From: Streptomyces cavernicola
Lineage (GTDB): Bacteria > Actinomycetota > Actinomycetes > Streptomycetales > Streptomycetaceae
Direction of reading: 5' to 3'
DNA length: 64,000 bases
NCBI RefSeq assembly: GCF_029968035.1
Contig: NZ_JASCIQ010000018.1
Location: 1 to 64,000 of the forward strand
Position 1 is the stretch's first letter. Each line of letters begins with the position of its first letter. The notes beneath the pieces are model-generated. The model had not been told where the DNA came from. It saw only the letters and a list, made by a program, of their open reading frames with translations, and searched no databases. The position numbers and the translations under genes are program-made. Below, one piece after another: positions 34,771-43,765 of this stretch.

Positions 34771-35745
34771 ATGACGACCCGCGCCGAGGCCCCGCCCTCA
34801 GCACCCAGCGAGCCGGCGGAGAGCAAGCTCCGCAGCTACGCCCGGCTTGGCAAACTCGACGTCTACGACTACTACCCGGCCATCGCGGTGGCCTTCTCGG
34901 CGGCGCTGTCGCAGGGGAACGCGGCGGTGTCCGGGGCGCTGGCGGCCACGGCGCTGTTCCTCGTGGGCTCGGTCTTCGTGCTCATGTCGATGGTGGCGCT
35001 CGACGACGTGACGGGCTACCTCGACGGCAGCGACATCGCCAACTACGGCCCCGACGACCCGCTCCGCAACAAGCGCCGCAAGCCGCTGGTCGCCGGGGCC
35101 CTGACGGTCCGTGAGGCGCTCGGCTTCGCCTGGACCAGCGCGGCCGTCGGCGCCGTCCTGTGGGCCGCGGCCGTGGCGAGCGCCCCGTACCGGCCGACCT
35201 GGACGGTGGTCCTCATCGTCGTCCTCTTCGTGGTGTCGCTGCAGTACTCGTACGGCGTGAAGCTCAGCTACCACGGCTTCCAGGAGGCGTTCCTCTGCCT
35301 GCTCGGGGCGGCCATGACGATGGCGACCTACGGCCTCGTCGCCGGCCACTTCTCCGGGTTCGTCCTGGTGCAGGGCGTGCTGTTCGGGTTCGGGCCGCTG
35401 ATGTTCGGGGTGTACTCCAACACCAACGACATCCCAGGAGACCGCGCGGTCGGGCGTCCCACCGCGGCCTGTCTGCTCTCCCCCAAGGGCAACGCCGTCT
35501 TCGTCGGGGCGCTGTCCGCCGCGGAGTTCCTGCTCGGCGCGGCCGCCTCGGCGACGGGCGTCGCACCCTGGTGGTTCGTGCTCCTGATGCTGCCGGTGAC
35601 CGTGCTGCGCACCCGCCAGTACCTCGTCGGGTTCCGCGAGGGCGACATCATGCGGGCCCGCAGGATCGGCTTCCGGACGCACCGGGTCGGTTTCCTGCTG
35701 CTGATCGCCGCCAACCTGATCGTCCTGGTGGAGGCGGCCGGATGA
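34771..35745 (+). CDS. UbiA family membrane prenyltransferase
   Basis: The 324-residue protein has about eight to nine transmembrane helices. Its two Asp-rich motifs are ALDDVTGYLDGSD (about residues 80-92) and SNTNDIPGDRAVGRP (about 222-236), the pyrophosphate/Mg sites of UbiA enzymes. The first reads DDxxxxxD rather than the usual NDxxD, which points to a divergent subgroup. Such enzymes attach isoprenyl chains to aromatic, phenolic or other acceptors in the membrane. ATG 34771 follows AGGAAAGGAA. It leads six genes with overlapping or near-adjacent ends. No prenyl-diphosphate synthase is nearby. Confidence 0.85.
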   Translation: MTTRAEAPPSAPSEPAESKLRSYARLGKLDVYDYYPAIAVAFSAALSQGNAAVSGALAATALFLVGSVFVLMSMVALDDVTGYLDGSDIANYGPDDPLRNKRRKPLVAGALTVREALGFAWTSAAVGAVLWAAAVASAPYRPTWTVVLIVVLFVVSLQYSYGVKLSYHGFQEAFLCLLGAAMTMATYGLVAGHFSGFVLVQGVLFGFGPLMFGVYSNTNDIPGDRAVGRPTAACLLSPKGNAVFVGALSAAEFLLGAAASATGVAPWWFVLLMLPVTVLRTRQYLVGFREGDIMRARRIGFRTHRVGFLLLIAANLIVLVEAAG

Positions 35746-37136
35746 GCCCGGCCGTGGATGTCGACGTGGCCGTCGTCGGCGCCGGGGTCGCCGGGCTGAC
35801 CGCCGCACACGAGCTGCGGCGGGCCGGCCTCACGGTGCGCGTCTTCGAGGAACTCCCGTACGTCGGCGGCCGGATGCACTCGTTCCGGCACGAGGGGTAC
35901 GTGATCGACGAGGGCGCCGAGCAGATCCCCGAGCAGGGCTACCGGGCCACCTGGGAGCTCCTCGCCCGGCTCGGCGTGACGGATCGTGACGTGCCGCGGA
36001 TCGGGAAGGCCGTCGGCGTGTGGCGCGCGGGCCGCGCCCACCCCGGCGTCGCCGAGCCCGCGGCCCTGGTCTCCGGCGCCGGGCTCTCCCCGCGCGCCCG
36101 CCTCGACCTGGCCCGCCTGCTCGCCTGGACGGCCGTGCACCGTACGGAGTTCGACTCCGACCGTCCGGAGCGCACCCCGGCCGGGACCCGTACCGTCGCC
36201 TCCTTCGCCCGCCGCTACCACCCCGACCTGCACGACTATCTGCTGCAGCCCGTCGCCGGCTGCTTCTTCGGCTGGGACACGGCCCGGTCCGCCGTGGCTC
36301 CGCTGATCAGCCTGATGCAGGCGGTCGGCCCGGCCTCCCGCTGGCGGACCTACCACGACGGCATGGACCTGCTGGCCCGCCGGCTCGCCGAGCACGCCGA
36401 CGTCGAAACCGGCGCCCCGGTGCACGAAGTCGTCGACGACGGACGGGAGGTGCGGCTGCACGGACCCGCGGGCACCGTCACCGCACGGGCCGCGGTCCTC
36501 GCCGTACCGGCGCCCGTGGCGGCCCGGCTGCATCCCGCGGCGCCCGAGGACGAGCGGGAGTTCCTCACCGCCTGCACCTTCACCCCCAGCTTCAAGGTCA
36601 GCTGCCTCCTCGACCGGCCGCTCGCCCCCGCCTCCGCACGGCCGCTGTACGCGCTGCTCACCCCGGACGCCGAGGACGGCCTGCTGTCCGGCATCCTCGT
36701 CGACCACGCCAAGCACCCCGGCCGCGCACCCGCGGGCAAGGGCCTCCTGACCCTGATGGCCGACCCGCGCCGCATCCCCGAACTGTGCGGCGCCGACCCG
36801 CGGGAGACCGCCGCCCGGCTCATCCGGGCCGCCGCCCGCTACGTGCCGGGGCTGCCCGGCGCGGTCCGCGAGCACTTCGTGCACGGCTTCACCCATGCCC
36901 TGCCCGAGGCCACCCCCGAGGCACTCGCGCACCGGCCCCGCTTCGCGGCCCGCGCCCCGCGCCGGGTGGAGTACGCGGGCGACTGGCTCACCCTGTGCCC
37001 CGCGAGCGAGGCCGCCGTGCGCTCCGGCGCCCTGGCCGCCTCCCGTGTCCTCAGCCGACTCCACCCCTCCCCCACGGCCGCCGCTGCCCGCCCGGCCGCC
37101 CCCGCACCGAGGAGCGACCGCCTTGAAACCGCATGA
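35742..37136 (+). CDS. FAD-dependent oxidoreductase (protoporphyrinogen oxidase/amine oxidase-like)
   Basis: The 464-residue flavoprotein has an ADP-binding motif VAVVGAGVAGLTAAHELRRAG, then VRVFEELPYVGGRMHSF (E and GGRM typical of amine-oxidase, phytoene-desaturase and HemG relatives), and a C-terminal FAD motif VEYAGDWLTLCPASEAAVRSG. It overlaps the UbiA gene by ATGA, so it likely oxidises or desaturates the prenylated intermediate or its chain. No membrane helix is apparent. The exact reaction is unknown. Confidence 0.85.
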   Translation: MSPAVDVDVAVVGAGVAGLTAAHELRRAGLTVRVFEELPYVGGRMHSFRHEGYVIDEGAEQIPEQGYRATWELLARLGVTDRDVPRIGKAVGVWRAGRAHPGVAEPAALVSGAGLSPRARLDLARLLAWTAVHRTEFDSDRPERTPAGTRTVASFARRYHPDLHDYLLQPVAGCFFGWDTARSAVAPLISLMQAVGPASRWRTYHDGMDLLARRLAEHADVETGAPVHEVVDDGREVRLHGPAGTVTARAAVLAVPAPVAARLHPAAPEDEREFLTACTFTPSFKVSCLLDRPLAPASARPLYALLTPDAEDGLLSGILVDHAKHPGRAPAGKGLLTLMADPRRIPELCGADPRETAARLIRAAARYVPGLPGAVREHFVHGFTHALPEATPEALAHRPRFAARAPRRVEYAGDWLTLCPASEAAVRSGALAASRVLSRLHPSPTAAAARPAAPAPRSDRLETA

Positions 37137-38715
37137 CATGGGCGTCCTGTTCGACGAGTGCGCCGACCGCGGCCACGGCACCACCGTCCACCTCGACCGC
37201 CCCTTCGACCTCGCCCCCGACGACGGCGTCCACTGGACCGTGCCCCAACTCGCCGCCCTCGTACGGGAGTCGGCGGGACGCCTCGCCACCGCCGGGGTGC
37301 GCCCCGGCGACCGGGTGGCGATCGTCAAGGAGAACCACTGGGACTACGACCTCCTCGCCTGCGCCGCCGTACGCCTCGGGGCGGTGCCCGCGCAGCTCTC
37401 CGCGCACCTGTCGGGCGACGCCCTCACCACCCTCCTGCACCGGCTCTCCCCGAAGCTCCTCGTCACCTCGGCCGGCGTCCTCGAACGGGCCCAGCGAGCC
37501 GACGCCGACCTGGCCGCGGTGGCGGCGCGCACGCTCGTCGTGGACGCGGACGGCGTCCCCGGCACGCTCGGCCCCGCCGACGTACGCGGGCACCGCGCGC
37601 CCGCCCCGGTGCGCCGCGACGACGACGCCCCCCTCGTCATCAACCACACCTCGGGCACCACGGGCGTCCCCAAACTCGTCGCCCACTCCACCCGCACCAT
37701 CATCGGGAAGCTGGCCCGCTCCGAGTGCGTCCGCTACCCGAAGATCGGGGTGCGCCGCACCGACACCCTGCTCAACGCCAACTCCTACGCCCACGGCCGG
37801 ACGTTCTGCTGGACCGCCAGCGCCCTGTGCCTGGAGCCCGCCCGCATCGTCGTCCTCACCGCCGAGGACCCGCTGCGCGCCGACCCGCTGCTCCGCGCAC
37901 ACCCGCCCACCGTCGTCGAGGCGCTCCCCACCGCGTACATCCGCCTGCGCCCGCTGACCGAGCGGCTCGACAACGCCTTCCGCCGCGTACGCCTCTTCAT
38001 CAGCACCTACGACGCCATGCACCCGCCGGTCATCCGCAGCTACCTCGCGGCCAGCCGGCGCCGCAGCCCGCTGTGGATGCAGGGCTGGGGCCAGACCGAG
38101 ACCGGGCCGCTGACGTTCCGCTTCCACACCCGCGCCTCCGACGGCGGGCTCGGCGGGCCCGGCGTGCGCAACCTGGGCCGCCCCATTCCGGTCAAGACCC
38201 GGCTGCGGGTGGTCGATCCGCAGACGTTCCGGCCGGTGCCGCGCGGCCGGCCCGGACTCGTCCTCGCCCGGACCGAGGCCCGCGCCCTCACCTACCTCGG
38301 CGAGGAGCGGCGCTGGGCCGCCAAACAGCACGGCGACTGGTGGAACACCGGCGACATCGCCGTGCACCGCAGGGACGGCAGCGTCGAACTCCTCGACCGC
38401 GAGGTCGACCACAGCTCCCTGCTGAGCTGCCTCAGCGCGGAGGACCTGATCGAGGAGCGGCTGCCGCAGGCCCTGGAGTGCATCGTCCTCACCGGCGCCG
38501 TGGGACCGCCGCTGCCCGTCGTCGTCACCGCCGACGGCCGCCTCGACGCACAGCAGTGGCGCGCGGCCGTGCGCGAACTGCCGCCGCTGGCCGAGCCGAC
38601 GGTGCTGACCTGGGACGACGTGCCCCGCACCGGCACCGGCAAGGTGCGCCGCGCCACGCTCCTCAAGCAGCTCACCGGCACGGCCGCCACCGGCGGCACC
38701 GGCCGCTGGACCTGA
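37123..38715 (+). CDS. Acyl-CoA ligase/AMP-dependent synthetase (1)
   Basis: The 530-residue ANL-superfamily enzyme has the A3 motif NHTSGTTGVPKLVAH (about residues 174-188), A5 GWGQTETG and the C-terminal catalytic lysine in RTGTGKVRR. The hinge region is degenerate: DREVDHSSLLSC stands where G-R-x-D/K is expected, so C-domain rotation may be altered. TTG 37123 is chosen because GAGGAG lies 8 nt upstream; ATG 37138 just after the preceding stop is the alternative. It activates a carboxylic acid as adenylate, then thioester. Confidence 0.86.
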   Translation: MKPHDMGVLFDECADRGHGTTVHLDRPFDLAPDDGVHWTVPQLAALVRESAGRLATAGVRPGDRVAIVKENHWDYDLLACAAVRLGAVPAQLSAHLSGDALTTLLHRLSPKLLVTSAGVLERAQRADADLAAVAARTLVVDADGVPGTLGPADVRGHRAPAPVRRDDDAPLVINHTSGTTGVPKLVAHSTRTIIGKLARSECVRYPKIGVRRTDTLLNANSYAHGRTFCWTASALCLEPARIVVLTAEDPLRADPLLRAHPPTVVEALPTAYIRLRPLTERLDNAFRRVRLFISTYDAMHPPVIRSYLAASRRRSPLWMQGWGQTETGPLTFRFHTRASDGGLGGPGVRNLGRPIPVKTRLRVVDPQTFRPVPRGRPGLVLARTEARALTYLGEERRWAAKQHGDWWNTGDIAVHRRDGSVELLDREVDHSSLLSCLSAEDLIEERLPQALECIVLTGAVGPPLPVVVTADGRLDAQQWRAAVRELPPLAEPTVLTWDDVPRTGTGKVRRATLLKQLTGTAATGGTGRWT

Positions 38716-38753
38716 CCGCCGCCTCGTACCCCGCGCCCGAGGAAGGACCCCGC

Positions 38754-39578
38754 ATGCCTCCCCGCCTGGCCGAACAACCCGGCTACGTCTTCGACAACGA
38801 CAGCGTGCACAGCCGCGAACAGCACCGCTGCCTCTCCGCCGCCTACGACACCGCCACCTGCGCCCGGCTCGCGGAGACCGGCGTCACCCGCGGCTGGCGC
38901 TGCCTGGAGGTCGGCGCCGGCAGCGGCAGCGTCGCCGGCTGGCTCGCCGACCGCGTCGCACCCGACGGCGAGGTCGTCGCCACCGACGTCAAACCGCACC
39001 ACATCCCGGAGCGCCCCGGCCTCACCGCGCTCCGCCACGACATCGTCCAGGACCCGCTGCCCGAGGGCGAGTTCGACCTCATCACCGCCCGCCTCGTGCT
39101 CCAGTGCCTGCCGGAGCGGCGCGCGGTGCTCGACAAGCTCGTACGCGCCCTCAAGCCGGGCGGATGGCTGCAGATCGAGGAGTTCGACACCTCGTACGAG
39201 CCGCCGCTGCTCACCCCCGACGCGGAGTCCGCGCGCCTCTACCGGGCCTTCCTCGACGCCAAGTGCGCCGTGCTGCGCGCCGCCGGCGGCGACCCCGCGT
39301 GGGGACGGCAGGCGGCCGCCGCGATGCGGGACGCCGGGCTCGTCGGCATCGACCCGAGGCCCCGGATCGAGCTGCGCACCGCCGGCTCCCCCGGCCTGCG
39401 CCTGCAGCTCCACCACACCCACCGCCTGGAGGAGGGGCTGCTCGCCGCCGGCCTGACCCGGGACCAACTGCACCGGGTGCGCGCCCTGATGGAGGACCCG
39501 TCGTTCAGCGCCGCCTCCAGCGTCATGTACTCGGTGCACGGCAGGCGGCCGCTCACCGAGGAGGGCGGCGCCCGATGA
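38754..39578 (+). CDS. Class I SAM-dependent methyltransferase
   Basis: The 274-residue protein has motif I CLEVGAGSGSVAGWLADRV (about residues 54-72), VVATDVKPHHIP as the acidic loop, and FDLITARLVLQCLPERRAVLDKLVRALKPGGWLQIEEFD. It transfers a methyl group from S-adenosylmethionine; the C-terminal half (HHTHRLEEGLLAAGL) would bind substrate. ATG 38754 follows GAGGAAGGA. It lies between an acyl-CoA ligase and a CoA-transferase, so a carboxyl or hydroxyl of the cluster intermediate is the likely acceptor. Confidence 0.87.
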   Translation: MPPRLAEQPGYVFDNDSVHSREQHRCLSAAYDTATCARLAETGVTRGWRCLEVGAGSGSVAGWLADRVAPDGEVVATDVKPHHIPERPGLTALRHDIVQDPLPEGEFDLITARLVLQCLPERRAVLDKLVRALKPGGWLQIEEFDTSYEPPLLTPDAESARLYRAFLDAKCAVLRAAGGDPAWGRQAAAAMRDAGLVGIDPRPRIELRTAGSPGLRLQLHHTHRLEEGLLAAGLTRDQLHRVRALMEDPSFSAASSVMYSVHGRRPLTEEGGAR

Positions 39579-41299
39579 CGACGACCGCGCCGCACACCGC
39601 GGCGACCGGACCGACGGTGACCGGGCCGCCCGTGGCCGCCGAGGTCGCCGCCCGCCTCGTCGGCCTCCTCGACCACCCCGCCGCCGAGGTGACCTGCGCC
39701 GTCGACTGGGCGGGGCCGCTGCGCCTGCCGCTCGCCGAGGAGCGGGCCGTGCAGGCGGCCTGCGGCCTCATGCACGTCCACGGTCTGGGCGCCGGCCGCC
39801 CCACGCCCCTCGCCGTCGACTTCGCCTCCACCACCGCCGGGATCCTCGCCGCCCAGGGCACGACCGCCGCGCTCGTCGCCCGGTCCCGCGGCGCCGGCAC
39901 GAGCGCCGTCCGCACCTCGGTGGGCCAGGCCGCGCTCTTCGCCCTCGGCCAGTACCTGGCCGCCGCCACCGCCGACAACCCCGCGTACGAATCCCAACTC
40001 ACCCCAGGACGCCCGGAGTTCGTCTCCGCCGACGGGGTGCGCATCGAGATCGAGGCGCTCTACGCCGAGGAGTGGCTGCGCTTCTGGCAGTACCTGGACG
40101 CGCCCCGCGCGGCCGTCCGGCACGGCTGGCGGCCCTTCCAGACCCGCTTCGGCACCGCCGTCTGCGCCCTCGACCCGGAGCTCGCGGCCACCGTGCGCGC
40201 CGCCCCGCTCACCGTGCTCCGCGCGGCCGCCGAGCACGCCGGGGCCGCCCTCCTCCCGGTACGCGACGACCCCGCCGCGCCGGAGCCCGTACCGCCCTGG
40301 ACGCTCACCGCGCTGCCGAACGCCGGAAGGACCGCCCCCGCCGCCGCCCCGTCGGGCGAACTCCCCCTCGCCGGGCTGCGCGTGCTGGAGTCGACGCGGC
40401 GCGTGCAGGGCCCGCTCGCCGGGCGCGTGCTGCAGCTCCTCGGCGCGCGGGTGCTGCGGATCGAACCGCCCGACGGCGACCCGATGCGCGGCATCCCGCC
40501 CATGGCCGGAGGCTGTTCGGCCCGCTTCAGCGCCCTCAACGCGGGCAAGGACGTCACCGAGATCGACTTCACCACGGCGGCGGGCCGCGACGCGGTACGC
40601 GAACTCGCCCGCGACGCCGACGTGTTCCTGCACAACTGGGCCCCGGGCAAGGCCGCCCGGCTCGGCCTGGACGCCGAAGACCTGCACCGCGTACAGCCCG
40701 GCCTGGTGCACGCGTGGGCGTCCGGCTGGGGCGACGCGCTCGGGCCCCGGCCGCCGCTCGGCACCGACTACCTCGTCCAGGCGCACAGCGGCCTGGCCGC
40801 CGCGCTCCGGCCCGAGGACGAGCCGCCCCGGACGTCCCTGCTCACCGTCACCGACGTCCTCGGCGGCCTGCTCAGCGCCCAGGCCGCCCTGGCGGCGCTG
40901 CTCACCCGGCTCCGCACCGGCCACGGCCAGCGCGCCGTGTCCTCGCTCTACTCGGCCTCCGCGCTCGTCCCCCGCCCCGCGCGGCGCGCCCGCTGGGGCC
41001 CGCTCGACCGGCCGCTCGCCACCCTCGACGGGTATCTGTGGCCGGACCCGGAGGCCCGCGCCCGCCCGGAGGCCGTCGCCCGCGCGCTCGGCTCCGCCGC
41101 CGACCCGGCCGCCCTCGCCGCCGCGGCGGCCCGCCGCACGAGCTCCGAACTCCAGTCCCTGCTCGGCGAGTTGCGCACAACCGCGACACCCGTCTGCACC
41201 GACCTCGCCGCCCTCGCCCGCGACCCGCGCTTCGCCCCCGCCCTCGACGCCGGCGCCGGCGCCCACACCTTCGTCCACCCGCCCTGGGAGTTCTCGTGA
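39575..41299 (+). CDS. CaiB/BaiF family III CoA-transferase
   Basis: The 574-residue protein is longer than usual family III transferases (about 400 residues). The CaiB/BaiF core starts near residue 262 (LPLAGLRVLESTRRVQGPLAGRVLQLLGARVLRIE) and continues with LNAGKDVTEIDF, FLHNWAPGKAARLGLDAEDL and TSLLTVTDVLGGLLSAQAALAALL. The N-terminal 250 residues resemble a second, degenerate transferase half, as in fused enzymes of this family. The catalytic Asp expected in the GTDYLVQAHSG region is visible. ATGA overlaps on the 5' side and GTGA on the 3' side indicate coupled translation. Confidence 0.86.
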   Translation: MTTTAPHTAATGPTVTGPPVAAEVAARLVGLLDHPAAEVTCAVDWAGPLRLPLAEERAVQAACGLMHVHGLGAGRPTPLAVDFASTTAGILAAQGTTAALVARSRGAGTSAVRTSVGQAALFALGQYLAAATADNPAYESQLTPGRPEFVSADGVRIEIEALYAEEWLRFWQYLDAPRAAVRHGWRPFQTRFGTAVCALDPELAATVRAAPLTVLRAAAEHAGAALLPVRDDPAAPEPVPPWTLTALPNAGRTAPAAAPSGELPLAGLRVLESTRRVQGPLAGRVLQLLGARVLRIEPPDGDPMRGIPPMAGGCSARFSALNAGKDVTEIDFTTAAGRDAVRELARDADVFLHNWAPGKAARLGLDAEDLHRVQPGLVHAWASGWGDALGPRPPLGTDYLVQAHSGLAAALRPEDEPPRTSLLTVTDVLGGLLSAQAALAALLTRLRTGHGQRAVSSLYSASALVPRPARRARWGPLDRPLATLDGYLWPDPEARARPEAVARALGSAADPAALAAAAARRTSSELQSLLGELRTTATPVCTDLAALARDPRFAPALDAGAGAHTFVHPPWEFS

Positions 41300-42927
41300 C
41301 CCACCCCTGGACCTCCGCCCACGGCATCGTGCTGCGCGACCTGGTGCCCGCCGCGCTCCGCCGCGCCTGGGTCGCCGAGGGCCTGTGCCCCGACCGCGAC
41401 CTCTACAGCCTCTTCTCCGACCACGTACGGGACCACCCCACGCGCGAGGCCGTCGTCGACCCCGACGGCAGCCTCGACTACGCCGAACTCGACGCCCAGG
41501 TACGGCACATCGCCGCCCGGCTCGCCGAACAGGGCCTCGGGGAGCGGGACATCATCGCCGTCCGCGTGCCCAACGGGCGCCGGGCGGTGGCCGCGGAGCT
41601 CGCCGTGGCCGCGATCGGCGCCGTCGCCCTGCCCTACCCGCCGGGGCACGGCAGCCGCGGCCCGGTCAGCCTCCTCAGCCGCTCCCGGGCGAGCGCGATC
41701 GTCGTGGAGCGGGACACCGACGCCAAGGCCGCCGTACCGGACGCCCAACTCCCGTACCTCAAGGCCGTGTTCAGCTGGGGCGAGCCGACCCACCCGGCCG
41801 GCGTCGACCTGCGTCGACCCGCCCGGCGGCCGTTCACGCCGCGGCCCGTCGACGCCGAGGCGCCCGCCCGCATCCTGGTGACCTCCGGCTCCGAGTCCGA
41901 GCCCAAGATGATCGCCTACTCGCACAACGCGATGGGCGGCGGCCGCGCCAACTACGTCCGCGCCCTGTCCTGCGGCCACCCGGGGCCCGTACGCAACCTC
42001 GTCCTCGCGCCGCTCGCCTCCTCCTACGGCTCGCTCGGCACCTCCGTGACGGTGGCCGCGCTCGGCGGCACGCTGATCGTCCAGGACGGCTACGACCCGC
42101 ACGCGGCCCTGCGCGCGCTCACCGCGCACCGGCCCACCCATGTCTTCGGCGTGCCGACGATGCTGCGGCGCCTCGCCGAACTGCCCCCGCCGCCCGGCGA
42201 GGACCTCTCCGCGCTGCGGGCCGTGGTCTCCAGCTGCGACGCGCTGCCGCCCGCCACGGCCGAGGTCGTCACCCGCCGCTTCGGCCGCCCCGTGATCACC
42301 ATCTACGGCTCCTCCGACGGCGTGAACTGCCACACCGCCGCCACCGGCACGACGCCGGAGGCCGGAACCGGCCTGCCCGACCCGGCCGTTGCCGACATCC
42401 GCATCACCGAGGACACCGGCGAGATCTGCGCCCGCGGCCCCATGACCCCGCTCGCTTACGTGGCCGCCCCCGAGCTCGACGCCCGGTACCGCACCCCGGA
42501 CGGCTGGGTCCGCACCGGCGACCGCGGCCGGCTCGACGAGCAGGGCAGGCTGCACGTCCTCGGCCGGCTCAAGCAGATCGTGGTGCGCGGCGGCTACAAC
42601 ATCAGCCCCGCCGAGGTGGAGCAGGCACTCGCCGGGCACCCGTCGATCGCCGAGGTCGCCTGTGTCGCCGTACCCGACGAGGAGCTGGGCGAGCGGCTGT
42701 GTGCCTGCGTCCGGGAGACGCCGGGGGCGGCGGCGCTCAGCCTGGCCGATCTGACCGGGTTCCTGGAGGGCGAGTGCGGCCTTGAGCGGCGCAAGCTGCC
42801 GGAACTGCTGTTGCGGGTGGGGCAGATGCCGTTGGGTCCCACCGGGAAGATCTGCCGCCCCACCCTGGCCCTCCGTGCTCTGCCGATCGGGTGGGGATCC
42901 GTGGGCCACTCGGAGGTTCGGCGGTGA
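41296..42927 (+). CDS. Acyl-CoA ligase/AMP-dependent synthetase (2)
   Basis: The 543-residue ANL enzyme has LVTSGSESEPKMIAYS as an atypical A3 loop (S-G-S-E-S-E-P-K in place of S-G-T-T-G-x-P-K), TIYGSSDG as A5, and GWVRTGDRGRLDEQGRLHVLGRLKQIVVRGGYNISPAEVEQ as A7/A8. The final lysine lies in LGPTGKICRP. The two cluster ligases are not close paralogues. GTG 41296 overlaps the CoA-transferase stop as GTGA. It is the last gene of the plus-strand arm and would activate a second acid. Confidence 0.86.
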   Translation: MTHPWTSAHGIVLRDLVPAALRRAWVAEGLCPDRDLYSLFSDHVRDHPTREAVVDPDGSLDYAELDAQVRHIAARLAEQGLGERDIIAVRVPNGRRAVAAELAVAAIGAVALPYPPGHGSRGPVSLLSRSRASAIVVERDTDAKAAVPDAQLPYLKAVFSWGEPTHPAGVDLRRPARRPFTPRPVDAEAPARILVTSGSESEPKMIAYSHNAMGGGRANYVRALSCGHPGPVRNLVLAPLASSYGSLGTSVTVAALGGTLIVQDGYDPHAALRALTAHRPTHVFGVPTMLRRLAELPPPPGEDLSALRAVVSSCDALPPATAEVVTRRFGRPVITIYGSSDGVNCHTAATGTTPEAGTGLPDPAVADIRITEDTGEICARGPMTPLAYVAAPELDARYRTPDGWVRTGDRGRLDEQGRLHVLGRLKQIVVRGGYNISPAEVEQALAGHPSIAEVACVAVPDEELGERLCACVRETPGAAALSLADLTGFLEGECGLERRKLPELLLRVGQMPLGPTGKICRPTLALRALPIGWGSVGHSEVRR

Positions 42928-43077
42928 GGGGTGTGAGATCCCGTCACCCGACATGGACAGATATGAGAAGAACGACCGTTTGGAACTCGCTGAAGCGTGC
43001 GACTGCTGGCTCCCGGCGAACGCGCGCCGCAGCGTGACACACAGTCACCCCCACCCCGTTCAAGGAGACAGATCTAC

Positions 43078-43677
43078 GTGAACATCCGGTTCGCCACCGC
43101 AGTCGCCGCCGCTGCCGGCGCGGTTCTCCTCACCGTCGCCCCCGCCGCCACCGCCGCAGCTCCCGCAGGTCCCGCGGCCGCTGCCTCGACGGCTGAGGCA
43201 GCAGTGCCGCTGCAGGCCGAGTTCCCGGTGTCCATCAAGGGCGTGCAGCTGAACGTCCACGGCCAGACCCACACCATCGACCTCTCCGGCACGGCCTCCC
43301 TCAGCATCGAGGCGCCCTCGCTGGGGAACCTCCGGACGAAGGTCACCGGCACCCTCAACGTCACCGCTGAGGACTCCGCGCTCGGCAAGATCTCGCTGCA
43401 GAGCCAGGCCACCGGCACCGCGTCCTTCAACAGCCTCCTGCAGCCCTTCCCGGCCAAGCTGGACCTGTCGGCGACCGGCGACCTGACCATCCTGAAGAGC
43501 GGCATGACCCCGGTGTCGCTCAAGGCCAAGGCCCCGGCCCAACTCGGCGGCACCCTGCAGCAGTTCCCGCCGACCGGCAACATCCTCGACCTGACCAGCC
43601 CGGTCGAGTTCGTGGACGCGAACGGCCAGACGGTCGCCAGCGTGACGCGGTTCCCGCTCACCGTCGTCTCCCTGTGA
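43078..43677 (+). CDS. Secreted protein of unknown function
   Basis: The 199-residue product has a signal peptide (VNIRFATAVAAAAGAVLLTVAPAAT, cleavage near an A-x-A at about residue 30-45) and a beta-rich mature domain with repeated T/S patterns (GTASLSIEAPSLGNL, GTLNVTAEDSALGKISLQ). No catalytic motif is seen. GTG 43078 follows AAGGAG by 9 nt. It stands alone before a strong terminator, 150 nt after the biosynthetic arm, and is probably unrelated to it. Confidence 0.75.
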   Translation: MNIRFATAVAAAAGAVLLTVAPAATAAAPAGPAAAASTAEAAVPLQAEFPVSIKGVQLNVHGQTHTIDLSGTASLSIEAPSLGNLRTKVTGTLNVTAEDSALGKISLQSQATGTASFNSLLQPFPAKLDLSATGDLTILKSGMTPVSLKAKAPAQLGGTLQQFPPTGNILDLTSPVEFVDANGQTVASVTRFPLTVVSL

Positions 43678-43695
43678 TCCACACCGGCTGACGCC

Positions 43696-43745
43696 CACGC
43701 ACGACAGCGGCCCCGGGGTGCACCTCGGGGCCGCTGTCGTGCGTG
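43696..43745. terminator. Strong bidirectional terminator
   Basis: A 20-bp perfect stem (43696-43715 with 43726-43745) and a 10-nt loop lie between the convergent secreted-protein gene and the hydrolase pseudogene. Confidence 0.85.
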
Positions 43746-43765
43746 TTGGGGGGCGGGCCGGGGCG

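Noticed and set aside
23995..42927. Known aminoglycoside or ansamycin (AHBA) cluster
   Set aside because: There is no 2-deoxy-scyllo-inosose or dehydroquinate synthase-like gene, no amidinotransferase, no glycosyltransferase and no PKS, so neither assignment fits.
42953..43081. 42-codon frame starting MDRYEKNDRLELAEACDCWLP
   Set aside because: There is no ribosome site, and it overlaps the start of the secreted-protein gene. The composition is mildly protein-like but unsupported.
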